Assembly: GCA_034670145.1 (NCBI GenBank) | Contig: JAXMOA010000021.1 | Location: forward strand, 32,412 to 96,411 | Direction of reading: 5' to 3' | From: HXMU1420-2 sp034670145 | GTDB taxonomy: Bacteria; Pseudomonadota; Alphaproteobacteria; Rhodobacterales; Rhodobacteraceae | Length of the DNA stretch: 64,000 nucleotides | In this document: positions 17,318-26,606 of the stretch, one piece after another | How the letters are laid out: each line of letters starts with the position of its first letter | How positions within the stretch are numbered: the stretch's first letter is position 1 | The notes under the pieces: model-generated | Told to the model about the DNA's origin: nothing | Database searches by the model: none | Seen by the model: the letters and a program-made list of their open reading frames with translations, nothing else | Made by a program: the position numbers and the translations under genes

Positions 17318-18718
17318 ATGATCCAAGCACCAACACTTCCCCGGAATGAAACCGGAATCGAGGCCGCACTCGGGATTCTGAAGCAACGCTTTGGCGAAAA
17401 GTTCCAGACTGGCCAATCCATACGCGAACAGCATGGCCACACCACCACCTGGATCGAAAACCAGCCCCCCGACGCCGTTGTCTGGCCACAAAACACGGCC
17501 GAAGTCTCCGAGATCGTGAAAATCTGCGCCGCCCACCGCGTCCCCGTGATCGGCTATGGCACCGGCACCTCTCTCGAAGGCCACCTGAACGCCCCCGCCG
17601 GCGGCATCTCTGTCGACTTCTCGGATATGAACCAGATCCTCGAGGTCCAGGCCGAAGACCTCACCGCCGTGATTCAACCCGGCGTCACCCGCGAACAACT
17701 CAACACCTATCTGCGCGACAAGGGCCTGTTTTTCCCTATCGACCCGGGCGCCAATGCCTCTCTGGGGGGCATGGCCTCGACCCGCGCCAGCGGCACCAAC
17801 GCCGTGCGCTATGGCACAATGAAGGACAACATCCTGTCCCTCGAGGCCGTCATGCCCAACGGCGAAACAATCCGCACCGCCCGGCGCGCCAAGAAAACCT
17901 CCGCAGGCTATGACCTGACCCGCCTGATGATCGGATCCGAAGGCACACTCGGCCTGCTCACCGAACTCACCGTCCGCCTGTATGGCATCCCCGAAGCGAT
18001 GAGCTCCGCGCGCTGCTCCTTCACCTCGATCGACGCCGCCAGCCAGGCCGTCATGGCCACCATCCAGTACGGAATCCCCGTCGCCCGGATGGAGCTGTTG
18101 GACGTCCTCTCTGTCCGCGCAGTCAACGCCTATTCCAAACTCGACCTTCCCGAAACTCCACTGCTGCTGCTCGAATTCCACGGCTCTGAAACCGGTGTCG
18201 CGGAACAGGCAGAGCTGTTTGGTCAAATTGCAGAGGAATTCGAGGGATCCGGGTTCGAATGGACCACCTCAAACGAAGAACGCAACAAGCTCTGGAAAGC
18301 CCGACACGACCTCTATTGGGCCGTCCTGCAATGGCGTCCGGGCGCACAATCGCTGGCGACGGATGTCTGCGTGCCAATCTCTCGACTGGCCGAATGCACC
18401 GCCGCCGCCGCCGCCAAGGCCGATGAACTGGGCCTGATCGCCCCCCTGGTCGGTCACGTCGGAGACGGCAATTTCCACGTCTCCCCTCTGGTCGATATGG
18501 ACAATGAAGCCGAGGTCGCCGCCTCCAAGGAATTTGTCAGCTGGTTGGCCAAACTGGCCATCTCGATGGATGGCACCTGCACTGGTGAACATGGGATCGG
18601 ACAAGGCAAAATGTCCTACCTCACCGCCGAATTGGGCGAGGCAACGGTCGATGTGATGCGCGCCATCAAATCCGCAATCGACCCGCAGGGCATCATGAAC
18701 CCGGGCAAGATTTTCTGA
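17318..18718 (+). CDS. FAD-linked oxidase, D-lactate dehydrogenase (cytochrome)/GlcD type
   Basis: This flavoprotein (466 residues) oxidises a 2-hydroxyacid. It has an FAD-binding PCMH-type domain (VWPQNTAEVSEIVKICAAHR, PVIGYGTGTSLEGH, then PIDPGANASLGGMASTRASG) and the C-terminal FAD-oxidase domain (LIAPLVGHVGDGNFH with the metal-binding His, GTCTGEHGIGQGKM). A Shine-Dalgarno (GAGAGGAG) precedes ATG 17318. No FAD-lacking GlcE or FeS GlcF subunit is adjacent, so a stand-alone D-lactate dehydrogenase is likelier than glycolate oxidase. Confidence 0.83.
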   Translation: MIQAPTLPRNETGIEAALGILKQRFGEKFQTGQSIREQHGHTTTWIENQPPDAVVWPQNTAEVSEIVKICAAHRVPVIGYGTGTSLEGHLNAPAGGISVDFSDMNQILEVQAEDLTAVIQPGVTREQLNTYLRDKGLFFPIDPGANASLGGMASTRASGTNAVRYGTMKDNILSLEAVMPNGETIRTARRAKKTSAGYDLTRLMIGSEGTLGLLTELTVRLYGIPEAMSSARCSFTSIDAASQAVMATIQYGIPVARMELLDVLSVRAVNAYSKLDLPETPLLLLEFHGSETGVAEQAELFGQIAEEFEGSGFEWTTSNEERNKLWKARHDLYWAVLQWRPGAQSLATDVCVPISRLAECTAAAAAKADELGLIAPLVGHVGDGNFHVSPLVDMDNEAEVAASKEFVSWLAKLAISMDGTCTGEHGIGQGKMSYLTAELGEATVDVMRAIKSAIDPQGIMNPGKIF

Positions 18719-18774
18719 CCTCACCAACCCCAAATCACCAAACCATACACCCCTGACACCCGGACCCAGCCTCA

Positions 18775-19224
18775 ATGACCAATCCCCGCCGCATCGTGTT
18801 GTCCAGTGACCATGCCGGAATCGCCCTGCGCCAGACCATTGCCGATCACATCAATGCCCTGGGATGGGAGGCGGTCGATATCGGCCCCACCTCCCCCGAG
18901 AGCACACATTACCCGACCCACGGTCAGGCCGCCGCCCGTCACGTCGCCTCGGGCGATTGCGCCTTCGGCATCATCCTGTGCGGGACCGGTCAGGGCATCA
19001 TGATGGCCGCAAACAAGGTGCCGGGCATCCGTTGCGGCACCTGCGTCGATACCTTCTCGGCCCGCATGATCCGCCAGCACAATAACGCCAACATGCTGTC
19101 AATCGGCGTGCGCGTCGTCGGCGAAGGCCTGGCACTCGACATCGTCGATGCCTTCCTCAACGCAGAATTCGAAGGCGGCCGCCACGCCACCCGCGTCGAC
19201 ATGATCGAACCAAAGGCGGATTGA
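18775..19224 (+). CDS. rpiB: ribose/allose-5-phosphate isomerase B family
   Basis: This sugar-phosphate isomerase of 149 residues has the SSDHAGIALRQTI substrate-binding start, the active-site cysteine in GIILCGTGQGIMMAANK and the GIRCGTCVDTFSARM loop with QHNNANMLSIG. Besides ribose-5-phosphate isomerisation, members act on tetrose phosphates, which would fit the tetronate genes nearby, though that is only a suggestion. It lies 56 bp after the FAD oxidase gene and is convergent with the P450 gene. Confidence 0.87.
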   Translation: MTNPRRIVLSSDHAGIALRQTIADHINALGWEAVDIGPTSPESTHYPTHGQAAARHVASGDCAFGIILCGTGQGIMMAANKVPGIRCGTCVDTFSARMIRQHNNANMLSIGVRVVGEGLALDIVDAFLNAEFEGGRHATRVDMIEPKAD

Positions 19225-19265
19225 GCGCCACACCTAAGCCCCTTCAGCACCTGCCTGCCGCGACA

Positions 19266-21431
19266 TCACAGATCCAGGACAAGTTTCTTTGTCCTGGAGC
19301 GTGAACAGCACACGGAAATCTGCCGATTTGCAGCCTTTTCCAGATCGGTCTGCACCAGATCACGGTGATCAGGCATGCCCTCGACCACCCCGGTCAAACA
19401 GGTGCCGCACACGCCTGACTGGCAGGACACTTGCACATGGATGCCATTGTCCTCCAATTTCTGCGCAATGGTCTCGCCCGGCTGCACCTCAAAACTTTTG
19501 CCAGAGCTTCGGGCAACGACGGTAAATGGCGCCCCATCCGTGTTCACCTCTGCCCCAAAGCGTTCCAGATGGATACAGGCCGCATCCCAACCCGCGCGTT
19601 CCGCTGCATGCACGACAAAATCCATGAAACCATTCGGCCCACAAACATAAAGGTGCTGATCCGCCGCCGCCCTCGCCAACACCCCGTCGATATCCAACTG
19701 CTGGTCCTTTGGCCCGCTATCCACATGAATCTGAACCCTGCCGCCAAACCGGGCCAACTCCCCGGCAAAGGCCAGACGATCAGCGCTGCGCCCGCAATAA
19801 TGCATCTCCCAGGACGCCCCCGCCGCTTCCAGCGCATAGGCCATACTCAGCATCGGCGTGACCCCGATCCCGCCCGCAAACAGAACCGTATGCGCCGCAT
19901 CCCACTGCACCGGGAAATTGTTGCGAGGCCGCCCGACCCTGATCTGCCGACTCAGCTCAAAATCCGCGTGGATCGCCGTTGACCCACCCCGAGATTTGGG
20001 ATCCAGCAATATGCCCAACCGATAGCTGGAGCCATCCGCCGGATCACCCGTCAATGAATACTGACGGATCAGGCCGGACTTGACATAGACATCCACATGC
20101 GCGCCGGCGTCATGTTCAGGCAAGGGGCTGCCATCAACGGATGCCAGCTTCAAAGAGATAATATCCGTCGCCACATCTTCGCGCTGCGTCACCACCACAT
20201 CAAGCCACGGAGCCGCCGCAGGCTCGGCCAGCGCCGCGTGCGTGTCAGGCCGGACGTCAGCGGCCAGATGCACTTTGACTGGCATGACCGAATAGGCGCG
20301 AATCGTGTTGTTCATGGCCACAACCGGTTCGCCCAGCAATTCAAACCGCGTCACCCGGCGGCACAGCGCCTCCAGCAACAGGATGATCTCTCGACGCGCC
20401 AGATGCATCCCCATGCACATGTGCACCCCCTGACCAAAGCCGAGATGGTCATGCACATCGCGTGTGACATCAAACCGATCGGGATCCGCAAATTTGCGTT
20501 CGTCCCGGTTGGCCGAAGCATAGATCACAATCACCCGCTTGCCCGCCGGTATCACATGACCGGCAATTTCACTGTCTTCGATGACATACCGCGTAAAGGC
20601 GCGGATAGGGGTGGCCATCCGCACCGCCTCATCCACCGCATTCGGAATCAGCCCCGGATCGGCGCGGATCAGATCCCATTGCGCGGGGTGATCCGCCAGA
20701 AACTTGATGATCTGACCGGTCGCAGAGATCGTCGTATCCAGCGACGGGTTGATATAATCCCTCATCAACTGCGCGCAGGTCTCAAAGGAAATGCCACGCT
20801 CTGCACCAACCTCGAAAATCCGCTTGGCCCATCCGCCTTCGTTCAGCTTTTCGGGGCGGCCATATTCCTGCAAAAAGTCCCGCAGATCCACCAGATCTTC
20901 AAAGGCTTGCGCCGTCCGCGCATTCCGCGTTCCAAACAGGTTGAACGTAGCCGAAGCCCATTTCAACATCTGATCGGACTCCACCGGCAAACCCACCAGT
21001 TCGGCAACAATGGTAACAGGCAGATACTGCGCAAAATCAGAAATCGCATCAAATTCGCCCCGGGCGCAAAGCACATCAATCAACCCATTGGCCGACTGCG
21101 CAAGCACAGGCTCAATGGCCTTCAGCGCACCAGGCAACAGCGGCTCCGAGGTGACCGAACGTGTCCTGTCATGCTCTGGCGGATCCGAATTCAACGTAGA
21201 GCCCACCAGAATATCATTCACCTCCGGTATCGGAGAAACGCCACGCGAACTGACAAACCGCAGCGGTTGGCGCAACACTTCGCTCACCTCTGCATAGCGC
21301 GGCAGCGCATAAAGGTCGTGCTGGGGCAAATACACCACCGGACCCAGTTCCCGCATCTGCGCATAGACCGGGTAAGGGTCCAGAATAACGGCGTCAGAGT
21401 AAAAATCGATGTCCAGCGACGGAATGCTCAT
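19266..21431 (-). CDS. self-sufficient cytochrome P450 fused to phthalate-dioxygenase-type reductase
   Basis: This 721-residue monooxygenase carries its own electron chain. Residues 1-400 are a P450 with ExxR as EAVR (268-271) and the haem ligand Cys339 in FGQGVHMCMG. The rest is a reductase with an FMN/NAD module (RQYSLTGDP, AGGIGVTPMLSM, YVCGPNGFMD) and a C-terminal plant-type 2Fe-2S ferredoxin (VSCQSGVCGTC, last Cys in ISVCCSR). The layout is that of CYP116B-like (class VII) enzymes, although these are usually about 780 residues. The I-helix oxygen motif is NPSLDTT (D232-T234), with Ser where Gly is normal. It is translationally coupled to the SDR gene. Substrate unknown. Confidence 0.88.
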   Translation of the reverse strand: MSIPSLDIDFYSDAVILDPYPVYAQMRELGPVVYLPQHDLYALPRYAEVSEVLRQPLRFVSSRGVSPIPEVNDILVGSTLNSDPPEHDRTRSVTSEPLLPGALKAIEPVLAQSANGLIDVLCARGEFDAISDFAQYLPVTIVAELVGLPVESDQMLKWASATFNLFGTRNARTAQAFEDLVDLRDFLQEYGRPEKLNEGGWAKRIFEVGAERGISFETCAQLMRDYINPSLDTTISATGQIIKFLADHPAQWDLIRADPGLIPNAVDEAVRMATPIRAFTRYVIEDSEIAGHVIPAGKRVIVIYASANRDERKFADPDRFDVTRDVHDHLGFGQGVHMCMGMHLARREIILLLEALCRRVTRFELLGEPVVAMNNTIRAYSVMPVKVHLAADVRPDTHAALAEPAAAPWLDVVVTQREDVATDIISLKLASVDGSPLPEHDAGAHVDVYVKSGLIRQYSLTGDPADGSSYRLGILLDPKSRGGSTAIHADFELSRQIRVGRPRNNFPVQWDAAHTVLFAGGIGVTPMLSMAYALEAAGASWEMHYCGRSADRLAFAGELARFGGRVQIHVDSGPKDQQLDIDGVLARAAADQHLYVCGPNGFMDFVVHAAERAGWDAACIHLERFGAEVNTDGAPFTVVARSSGKSFEVQPGETIAQKLEDNGIHVQVSCQSGVCGTCLTGVVEGMPDHRDLVQTDLEKAANRQISVCCSRSRTKKLVLDL

Positions 21432-22237
21432 CCGCCCTCCTCGGGATCCAACCGCAAGCTTTGCAGATCCATTGCATCGCTCTGATTGAACGCCCCCATA
21501 CCGCCATCAATGGCAATATCCGCGCCCTTGATCCAATTGGACGCAGGCGACAGCAGAAAGGCCGCGATCTCTGCAACCTCTTCCGGCGCACCAGGACGCC
21601 CGGCCCGCACGACATTCTTTGCCATCATGGCCCCAAACGCCCGCTGAAAATCCTCCAGAATGCCCGTGGATACCCCGCCAGGACTCAGGGAATTGATGCG
21701 CAGCCCTCGGCCAACCATCGCCTCTGCTTCTGCAACAGTCCAAAGAATGACCGCTTCCTTGGTCAGGTTGTAACACCGCGTTGCATCAATGTTTTCCGCC
21801 GCAACAAAACCTGCCAGCTGATCCCGGCGCCGCAGGCCGGCCAGCCGTTTGACCTGATCCGCACCCTCGCGCCATCCATGCCCCGCACGGCTGGCCAAAT
21901 TCACGATGGAGCCACCCGCGCCCAGATGCGGCAGCATCGCATGGGTGAAATCCCGTGTGCCCAGGAAATTGACCTGCAAAATGGCCTCTTCCAGCCCCTC
22001 ACGCGGCGGCAGACCCGCGTTGTTGCACAATCCATCCAGCGGCGTGTCCACAGCGGCGGCGGCCTTGGCGATGCTATCCGCATCATTCAAATCCAGCGCG
22101 ATAAAGCGGTCCAGATTGTCCCGCGTTTCGCGAATATCAAACCCAATGACACGATGTCCCTGCATCTTCAGAATACGGGCCAGATTCGCACCAATACCAC
22201 TTGCCACCCCCGTAACCGCATACGTCCGTTCCTGCAT
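21428..22237 (-). CDS. short-chain dehydrogenase/reductase, 3-alpha-hydroxysteroid dehydrogenase-like
   Basis: This NAD(P)-dependent SDR of 269 residues has the nucleotide motif TGVASGIGANLARIL (residues 9-23), NNAG at the usual place, catalytic Ser in NLASRAGHGW and catalytic Tyr/Lys in CYNLTKEAV (YxxxK). The insertion between Ser and Tyr is long, as in bacterial 3-alpha-HSD/carbonyl reductases. Its stop overlaps the P450 start, so alcohol oxidation probably follows P450 hydroxylation of the same compound. It diverges from the LysR gene at 22332. Confidence 0.83.
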   Translation of the reverse strand: MQERTYAVTGVASGIGANLARILKMQGHRVIGFDIRETRDNLDRFIALDLNDADSIAKAAAAVDTPLDGLCNNAGLPPREGLEEAILQVNFLGTRDFTHAMLPHLGAGGSIVNLASRAGHGWREGADQVKRLAGLRRRDQLAGFVAAENIDATRCYNLTKEAVILWTVAEAEAMVGRGLRINSLSPGGVSTGILEDFQRAFGAMMAKNVVRAGRPGAPEEVAEIAAFLLSPASNWIKGADIAIDGGMGAFNQSDAMDLQSLRLDPEEGG

Positions 22238-22331
22238 GATGACCTCCCATTCCGTTTGTCACAGCTTAATTCCCAGGTTGCGATCATGAATAGCCTTGAA
22301 AATACGCTACCGATAAGTTTTCCTGATCATT

Positions 22332-23225
22332 ATGAAGCCGCAACACATCCAGGTCCTCGTCGCCATCGCAGAGCATGGCAGCCTGCGTGCCGCATCAAAA
22401 CACCTCAACAAATCCCAACCCGCCCTCACCCAATCCCTGCGACAAGCCGAAACTGACCTCGGCGTCTCCCTGTTTCTCAGGACGTCGCGCGGGGTAGAGC
22501 TCACCCAGGTCGGTGAACATGTGCTTGCACGGGCCCGCACAATTTCTTCCGAGATCGCACGTCTGAACGAAGAAGTCGCTCAATTGCGCGGAGAGCAGAT
22601 CGGTTCCGTCAATGTTTGCCTGTCCCCACTGGCCGCCACCCGCATCATGCCACGCGCCCTGACCTTGTTTCGAAAAAGTCACCCCAAAATACAGGTTCGT
22701 CTTTCAAGTGGCATGTTTCCTGGGGCGCTGAAACCGCTGCGCGAAGGGCGTGTGGATATTCTGATCGGCCCCACCCCGCCCGCCGAAATGGCCCGCGAAA
22801 TCACCGTGGACCCGCTGATCGAGACACCAATCGACGTCGTAACCGCCGCCACCTCCCCCTTGCGCCATGCGCGATCCCTGGCCGATCTGGTCGACGCGCA
22901 ATGGATCATGATCGGCGCTCCCACCGGACCCGGTGATATTTTCACGCAGCCGTTTATCGAACACAACCTGCCCCCGCCCCAGGCGCTCACCTCTTCGGAA
23001 TCCTATTTTGGCGCCATGTCCCTTGTGGAAAGCTTGGGGGCGGTGTGCACATTTCCATCCCTTTTGATGCAAGACGTCGAAAAGACCTGGCAGATCACAC
23101 CGATCCCAATCCGTGAAAAGATTGCCCCGTTGACCATTTCCCTGATGACACGCGCTCGCCACCCTCTGACCCCGGCCGCAGACGCGCTCGCCATGTGTAT
23201 CAGGCGGCGTGTCGCTTCACTGTAA
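22332..23225 (+). CDS. LysR-family regulator, probably of the SDR-P450 operon
   Basis: The activator has an N-terminal winged HTH (MKPQHIQVLVAIAEHGSLRA, then HLNKSQPALTQSLRQAE) and the LysR substrate domain from about residue 90 (GSVNVCLSPLAATRIMPRAL). 297 residues is normal. It is transcribed away from the SDR gene with 94 bp between the starts, the usual place for LysR targets. The inducer is presumably the P450 substrate, which is inference. Confidence 0.85.
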   Translation: MKPQHIQVLVAIAEHGSLRAASKHLNKSQPALTQSLRQAETDLGVSLFLRTSRGVELTQVGEHVLARARTISSEIARLNEEVAQLRGEQIGSVNVCLSPLAATRIMPRALTLFRKSHPKIQVRLSSGMFPGALKPLREGRVDILIGPTPPAEMAREITVDPLIETPIDVVTAATSPLRHARSLADLVDAQWIMIGAPTGPGDIFTQPFIEHNLPPPQALTSSESYFGAMSLVESLGAVCTFPSLLMQDVEKTWQITPIPIREKIAPLTISLMTRARHPLTPAADALAMCIRRRVASL

Positions 23226-23291
23226 GCGGGGCTTCACAGCGCCATAGGCACATCGAGCTCGCAGGGCCGGTCAAACACCCTGTCCTTTCCG

Positions 23292-24467
23292 TCACTCCGG
23301 GATATCAACCAGCTTCCCACGTGGGATTTCGCAGGCCTGATCATACATCGGAAGCTCAACCAGTTCCGCCCGATACATTGCCCCATCCTTGCATTGCACC
23401 TCGATCTCGGTTCCCGGCCCATGTTCTGTGCCATTCATCAGGGCAATCCCAATTCCATGTTTCAGATAGGGCGAGCGCGCCCCGGCCGTCACCACCCCGG
23501 CAGACACCGCACCAACAGCAACAGCGCCCGAAATCAACGGCTCCCCACCCGGACATTTGATTCCGTAAGAGCGTCGGCCCTTATCCGCCCCCGCCAAAGC
23601 CGCCTTGCCAATGAAATCAGATTTGTCCGCATCCACAAATCGCCCCAACCCAACCGCATAAGGTGTTGTGGTTGAATTGAAATCTGATCCAGCGTTCAAA
23701 ATCCCCGCCTCGATGCGACGGATATTCATGGCATCCAACCCGAAAAGGTCCATGCCAAACCCGGCCCCCGCCTCTTTCAGATGCGCCCAAAGCGCATCAG
23801 GGTCATGGTGCGGCTCTGTATAAAACTCCCACCCCAACTCATTGGTGTACCCCGTGCGCGTGATGACAACATCCTGCCCGCCCAGGTTCACCCGCGTGCA
23901 GGCGAAATAAGTGAATTTCTCCGGCAGCCCGCCAGCAGCCGCCTCAAGAATCTTCAGCGCATTCGGTCCCTGAATCTGGCTGACAAAGACATCCGGATCA
24001 ACAATCTCGACATCCATCCCAACGGCATGGGCCCGCGCCCAACTATAAAAATCCCCATCTGCCTGCGCATACCAAAACCGATCCTGCGCCAATCGCAGCA
24101 AGATACCGTCAACCAGCAAACCACCGTCTTCGTAACAGGCCAGCCCATATCCACAGCGGCCGGTTTTCACCTTGGTTATGTCCTTGGTGAAAAGCTTGTC
24201 CAGCAATGCTTCTGCATCTGGCCCCCTGAATTCCAGCACATACTCACCCGTATGCAAGACCGCCGCTTGCTGGCGCAGCCGCCAATAGCCGTCCTCGGTG
24301 CTATGATCATCAAAACAAACCGCCATCAAACGACGGTTGTAGACACAATAATGGGCCCCCTTGGGACGCTCGTGTTCGTGATAAGGATGCCGGGTGATCG
24401 AATAATCCCATCCCGCCCCGGGAATATCCGACACCACACTACGTGTTTTTCCATCACCCGAACGCAT
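23292..24467 (-). CDS. aminomethyltransferase (GcvT)-fold protein, probable folate-dependent demethylase
   Basis: The 391-residue protein has the GcvT fold: an N-terminal folate-binding part (YNRRLMAVCFDD, GEYVLEFRGPDAEALLDKLF) and the conserved middle (VSQIQGPNALKIL, TRTGYTNELGWEF, GLDAMNIRRIEAGILNAGSDF), then the C-terminal barrel (KSDFIGKAAL). It resembles DMSP demethylase DmdA and other tetrahydrofolate-dependent demethylases about as much as true GcvT. No gcvH or gcvP is adjacent, so it is probably not the glycine-cleavage T-protein. It diverges from a GcvA-like LysR regulator. Substrate cannot be assigned from sequence alone. Confidence 0.72.
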   Translation of the reverse strand: MRSGDGKTRSVVSDIPGAGWDYSITRHPYHEHERPKGAHYCVYNRRLMAVCFDDHSTEDGYWRLRQQAAVLHTGEYVLEFRGPDAEALLDKLFTKDITKVKTGRCGYGLACYEDGGLLVDGILLRLAQDRFWYAQADGDFYSWARAHAVGMDVEIVDPDVFVSQIQGPNALKILEAAAGGLPEKFTYFACTRVNLGGQDVVITRTGYTNELGWEFYTEPHHDPDALWAHLKEAGAGFGMDLFGLDAMNIRRIEAGILNAGSDFNSTTTPYAVGLGRFVDADKSDFIGKAALAGADKGRRSYGIKCPGGEPLISGAVAVGAVSAGVVTAGARSPYLKHGIGIALMNGTEHGPGTEIEVQCKDGAMYRAELVELPMYDQACEIPRGKLVDIPE

Positions 24468-24642
24468 TTTCGATCTCCCAATCCAATCATGACAACATGC
24501 GCACGAGGGGGGGGAGTTAAGAATTCATAACCCACCCAACTGCACAAAACCGTGCGCACAATTGCCTTTGCTCCAAAATACGCAGGATTGTGACGCGCCG
24601 GAAATCATTTGATCTTCGCTCAAAAGTTAGAAAAACTAAATC

Positions 24643-25596
24643 ATGCCCAACTGGTTGCCGTCCCTGAATGCCCTGCGCGCACTGGAAGCCCTGTCCAGAT
24701 GCAACAGCTATCGCGCCGCAGCCGAGGAATTGCGGGTCACCCCCGCCGCCATCAAACAACTGGTGACCAAGCTCGAAGAGTCCTTGGGTAAAAAACTGGT
24801 AGAGCGACAAGGCCGCGGCATCGCCCTGACCGAAGCGGCCAAAATCGCAACACCCGATCTGAACCTTGGCATGCGTCACCTGACAGATGCGGTGCATAAA
24901 ATGCGCAGCCCCATCGAAACCGAGCGGCTCATCATTTCGGTCGAGGCATCGCTGGCCACAACCTGGCTGGTGCCCCGGCTCGAAAACTTTCGAGCGGTCA
25001 ACCCAAACATCAATGTGCTCATCGATTCTTCCCAAAGGATCGTGGATCTGACCCGCTCGGACGTGGACATCGCCATCAGATACGGGGTCACCAATCCCGC
25101 TGGTCTGGTCGTGCTGCGCCTGTTTGACGATCTGGTGCATCCAGCGTGCAGCCCTTCAATGGCCAGGCAATTGCCAGCACTGTCATCCCTGGATCAACTG
25201 GCCGACGTCCCCCTGATCCACTGGGACATGTCCCGACTTCCCTGGGCAAAAGAGACGGTAAAATGGTTTGATTGGTCCGAATGGGCAAAAAGGGCTGGAT
25301 TGCCGGCATTGGACACCACACGCGGCTTGCGGTTCAACGACTATGGGTTGGCCATACAGGCCGCCATTTCAGGTCAGGGGTTTGTCTTGGCCAGCTGGCC
25401 AATTCTCCAGGATCAACTGGATGCCGGGCTGCTCGTCAAACCATTCCAAAACAGCGCTCTGAAAACAGGGATCGGCTATGATCTCGTAACCACCCAACAG
25501 GCCCGGACCAGACCGGCGGTTGCGACGTTCTGCAACTGGATCCAACAACACGCAGCCACGACCCAGACCAGGTCACACAGCCCCCCGTTGGCTTGA
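24643..25596 (+). CDS. LysR-family regulator, GcvA-like
   Basis: This transcription factor of 317 residues has the GcvA-type N-terminus (LPSLNALRALEALSRCNSYR, AAAEELRVTPAAIKQLVTKL) and a substrate domain starting around LIISVEASLATTWLVPRL, with a DVDIAIRYG motif typical of the GcvA/TrpI group. It is divergent from the GcvT-fold gene with 175 bp between starts and likely regulates it. The effector is unknown. Confidence 0.84.
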   Translation: MPNWLPSLNALRALEALSRCNSYRAAAEELRVTPAAIKQLVTKLEESLGKKLVERQGRGIALTEAAKIATPDLNLGMRHLTDAVHKMRSPIETERLIISVEASLATTWLVPRLENFRAVNPNINVLIDSSQRIVDLTRSDVDIAIRYGVTNPAGLVVLRLFDDLVHPACSPSMARQLPALSSLDQLADVPLIHWDMSRLPWAKETVKWFDWSEWAKRAGLPALDTTRGLRFNDYGLAIQAAISGQGFVLASWPILQDQLDAGLLVKPFQNSALKTGIGYDLVTTQQARTRPAVATFCNWIQQHAATTQTRSHSPPLA

Positions 25597-25726
25597 TGAC
25601 AGGCGGCGCATTGCCATCCTGCCCACCCCCACCGATCCGCAGGTTTCGATCAAAGCCTGAAACGCAGGCTTGACCAACACAGTTGTTCCCCAGATGACAG
25701 GACAGACACAAATCGAGGGAAAGACC

Positions 25727-26323
25727 GTGAAAACAACCATTTTGGGCGGAGTTCTGTTTCTGATACCAGTCGCGTTTGTTGCCATCGTTTTGGACAAAGC
25801 ATTTCAGGTAAGCATGTTGATGGCGCAACCGCTCGACGGTCTGATCCCATTGGACAGGCTCGCCGGTATCGCAATGGCCAACATCATTGCCATTTTGCTG
25901 ATCATTTTGATTTGCCTGGCCGCCGGGCTTGCCGCCCAGACCGCATTATTCTCCAAACGGGTGGGACGCGTGGACAATATCCTGATCGACATGATGCCAG
26001 GATATGCCGTCGCCAAGGGGATCCTCGGTGGAGTCACCGGCAAGGAAAACGGCCCGGACCTGCTCAAACCGGTTCTGGTCAGGTTCGACGACTATGATCA
26101 AATCGCCTTCGCGGTCGAACAGATGGATGATCGGTATGTCATCTTCCTGCCCGGATCGCCCTCGGCCTGGTCCGGCACCTCCGTTATCGTCGACGCAGAC
26201 CGGGTAACGGCGCTGGATCTGCCGCCACATCAGGCCGTCAGCCTGCTGCGTGTCATGGGGCGCGGGATGTCTAAGATTGAGCTCCCCGATGCCCGTCCCG
26301 CCACTTTGAAACAAAGCAACTGA
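25727..26323 (+). CDS. DUF502-family membrane protein
   Basis: This is an inner-membrane protein of unknown function. GTG 25727, with GAGGGAAAG upstream, gives MKTTILGGVLFLIPVAFVAI as the first membrane segment, and a second lies at AIAMANIIAILLIILICLAA. The soluble part has the family-like stretch MPGYAVAKGILGG and FLPGSPSAWSGTSVIVDADR. About 198 residues. A TTG at 25670 would add 19 residues without a good ribosome site. It appears monocistronic. Confidence 0.7.
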   Translation: MKTTILGGVLFLIPVAFVAIVLDKAFQVSMLMAQPLDGLIPLDRLAGIAMANIIAILLIILICLAAGLAAQTALFSKRVGRVDNILIDMMPGYAVAKGILGGVTGKENGPDLLKPVLVRFDDYDQIAFAVEQMDDRYVIFLPGSPSAWSGTSVIVDADRVTALDLPPHQAVSLLRVMGRGMSKIELPDARPATLKQSN

Positions 26324-26606
26324 GTGGGGGCCCATCGCGGCTCTGCCATCATCAAACATGCGCGGGCAAGGCACAGCCACCCGGCCATATGCCGCCCGCA
26401 AAGGATCCAGGCACCTGCACGCTATTCGAACCCTTGTAAAACATGATCACTACAAGCGGCTGAGGAGGCCAGCGAAAACCTCTGGCCTCAACGATTTGCA
26501 GCCAAACGCACGAAAACGACAGCTTTGAAACCAAAGAGGTGATATCACTCCACAACGGACCGGCACGTCGGTCACGCTCCTCCAACAGTTTGCAAAGGTG
26601 TACCGA

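Noticed and set aside
17318..18718. Glycolate oxidase subunit GlcD
   Set aside because: glcE and glcF are absent beside it, so a stand-alone D-lactate-type dehydrogenase fits better.
20097..21485. 462-residue plus-strand open frame
   Set aside because: It is antisense to the P450 gene, whose motifs are intact; no recognisable domain or ribosome site.
23292..24467. Firm call as DMSP demethylase dmdA
   Set aside because: Resemblance is to the whole GcvT superfamily; no DMSP genes are nearby and specificity residues cannot be judged by eye.
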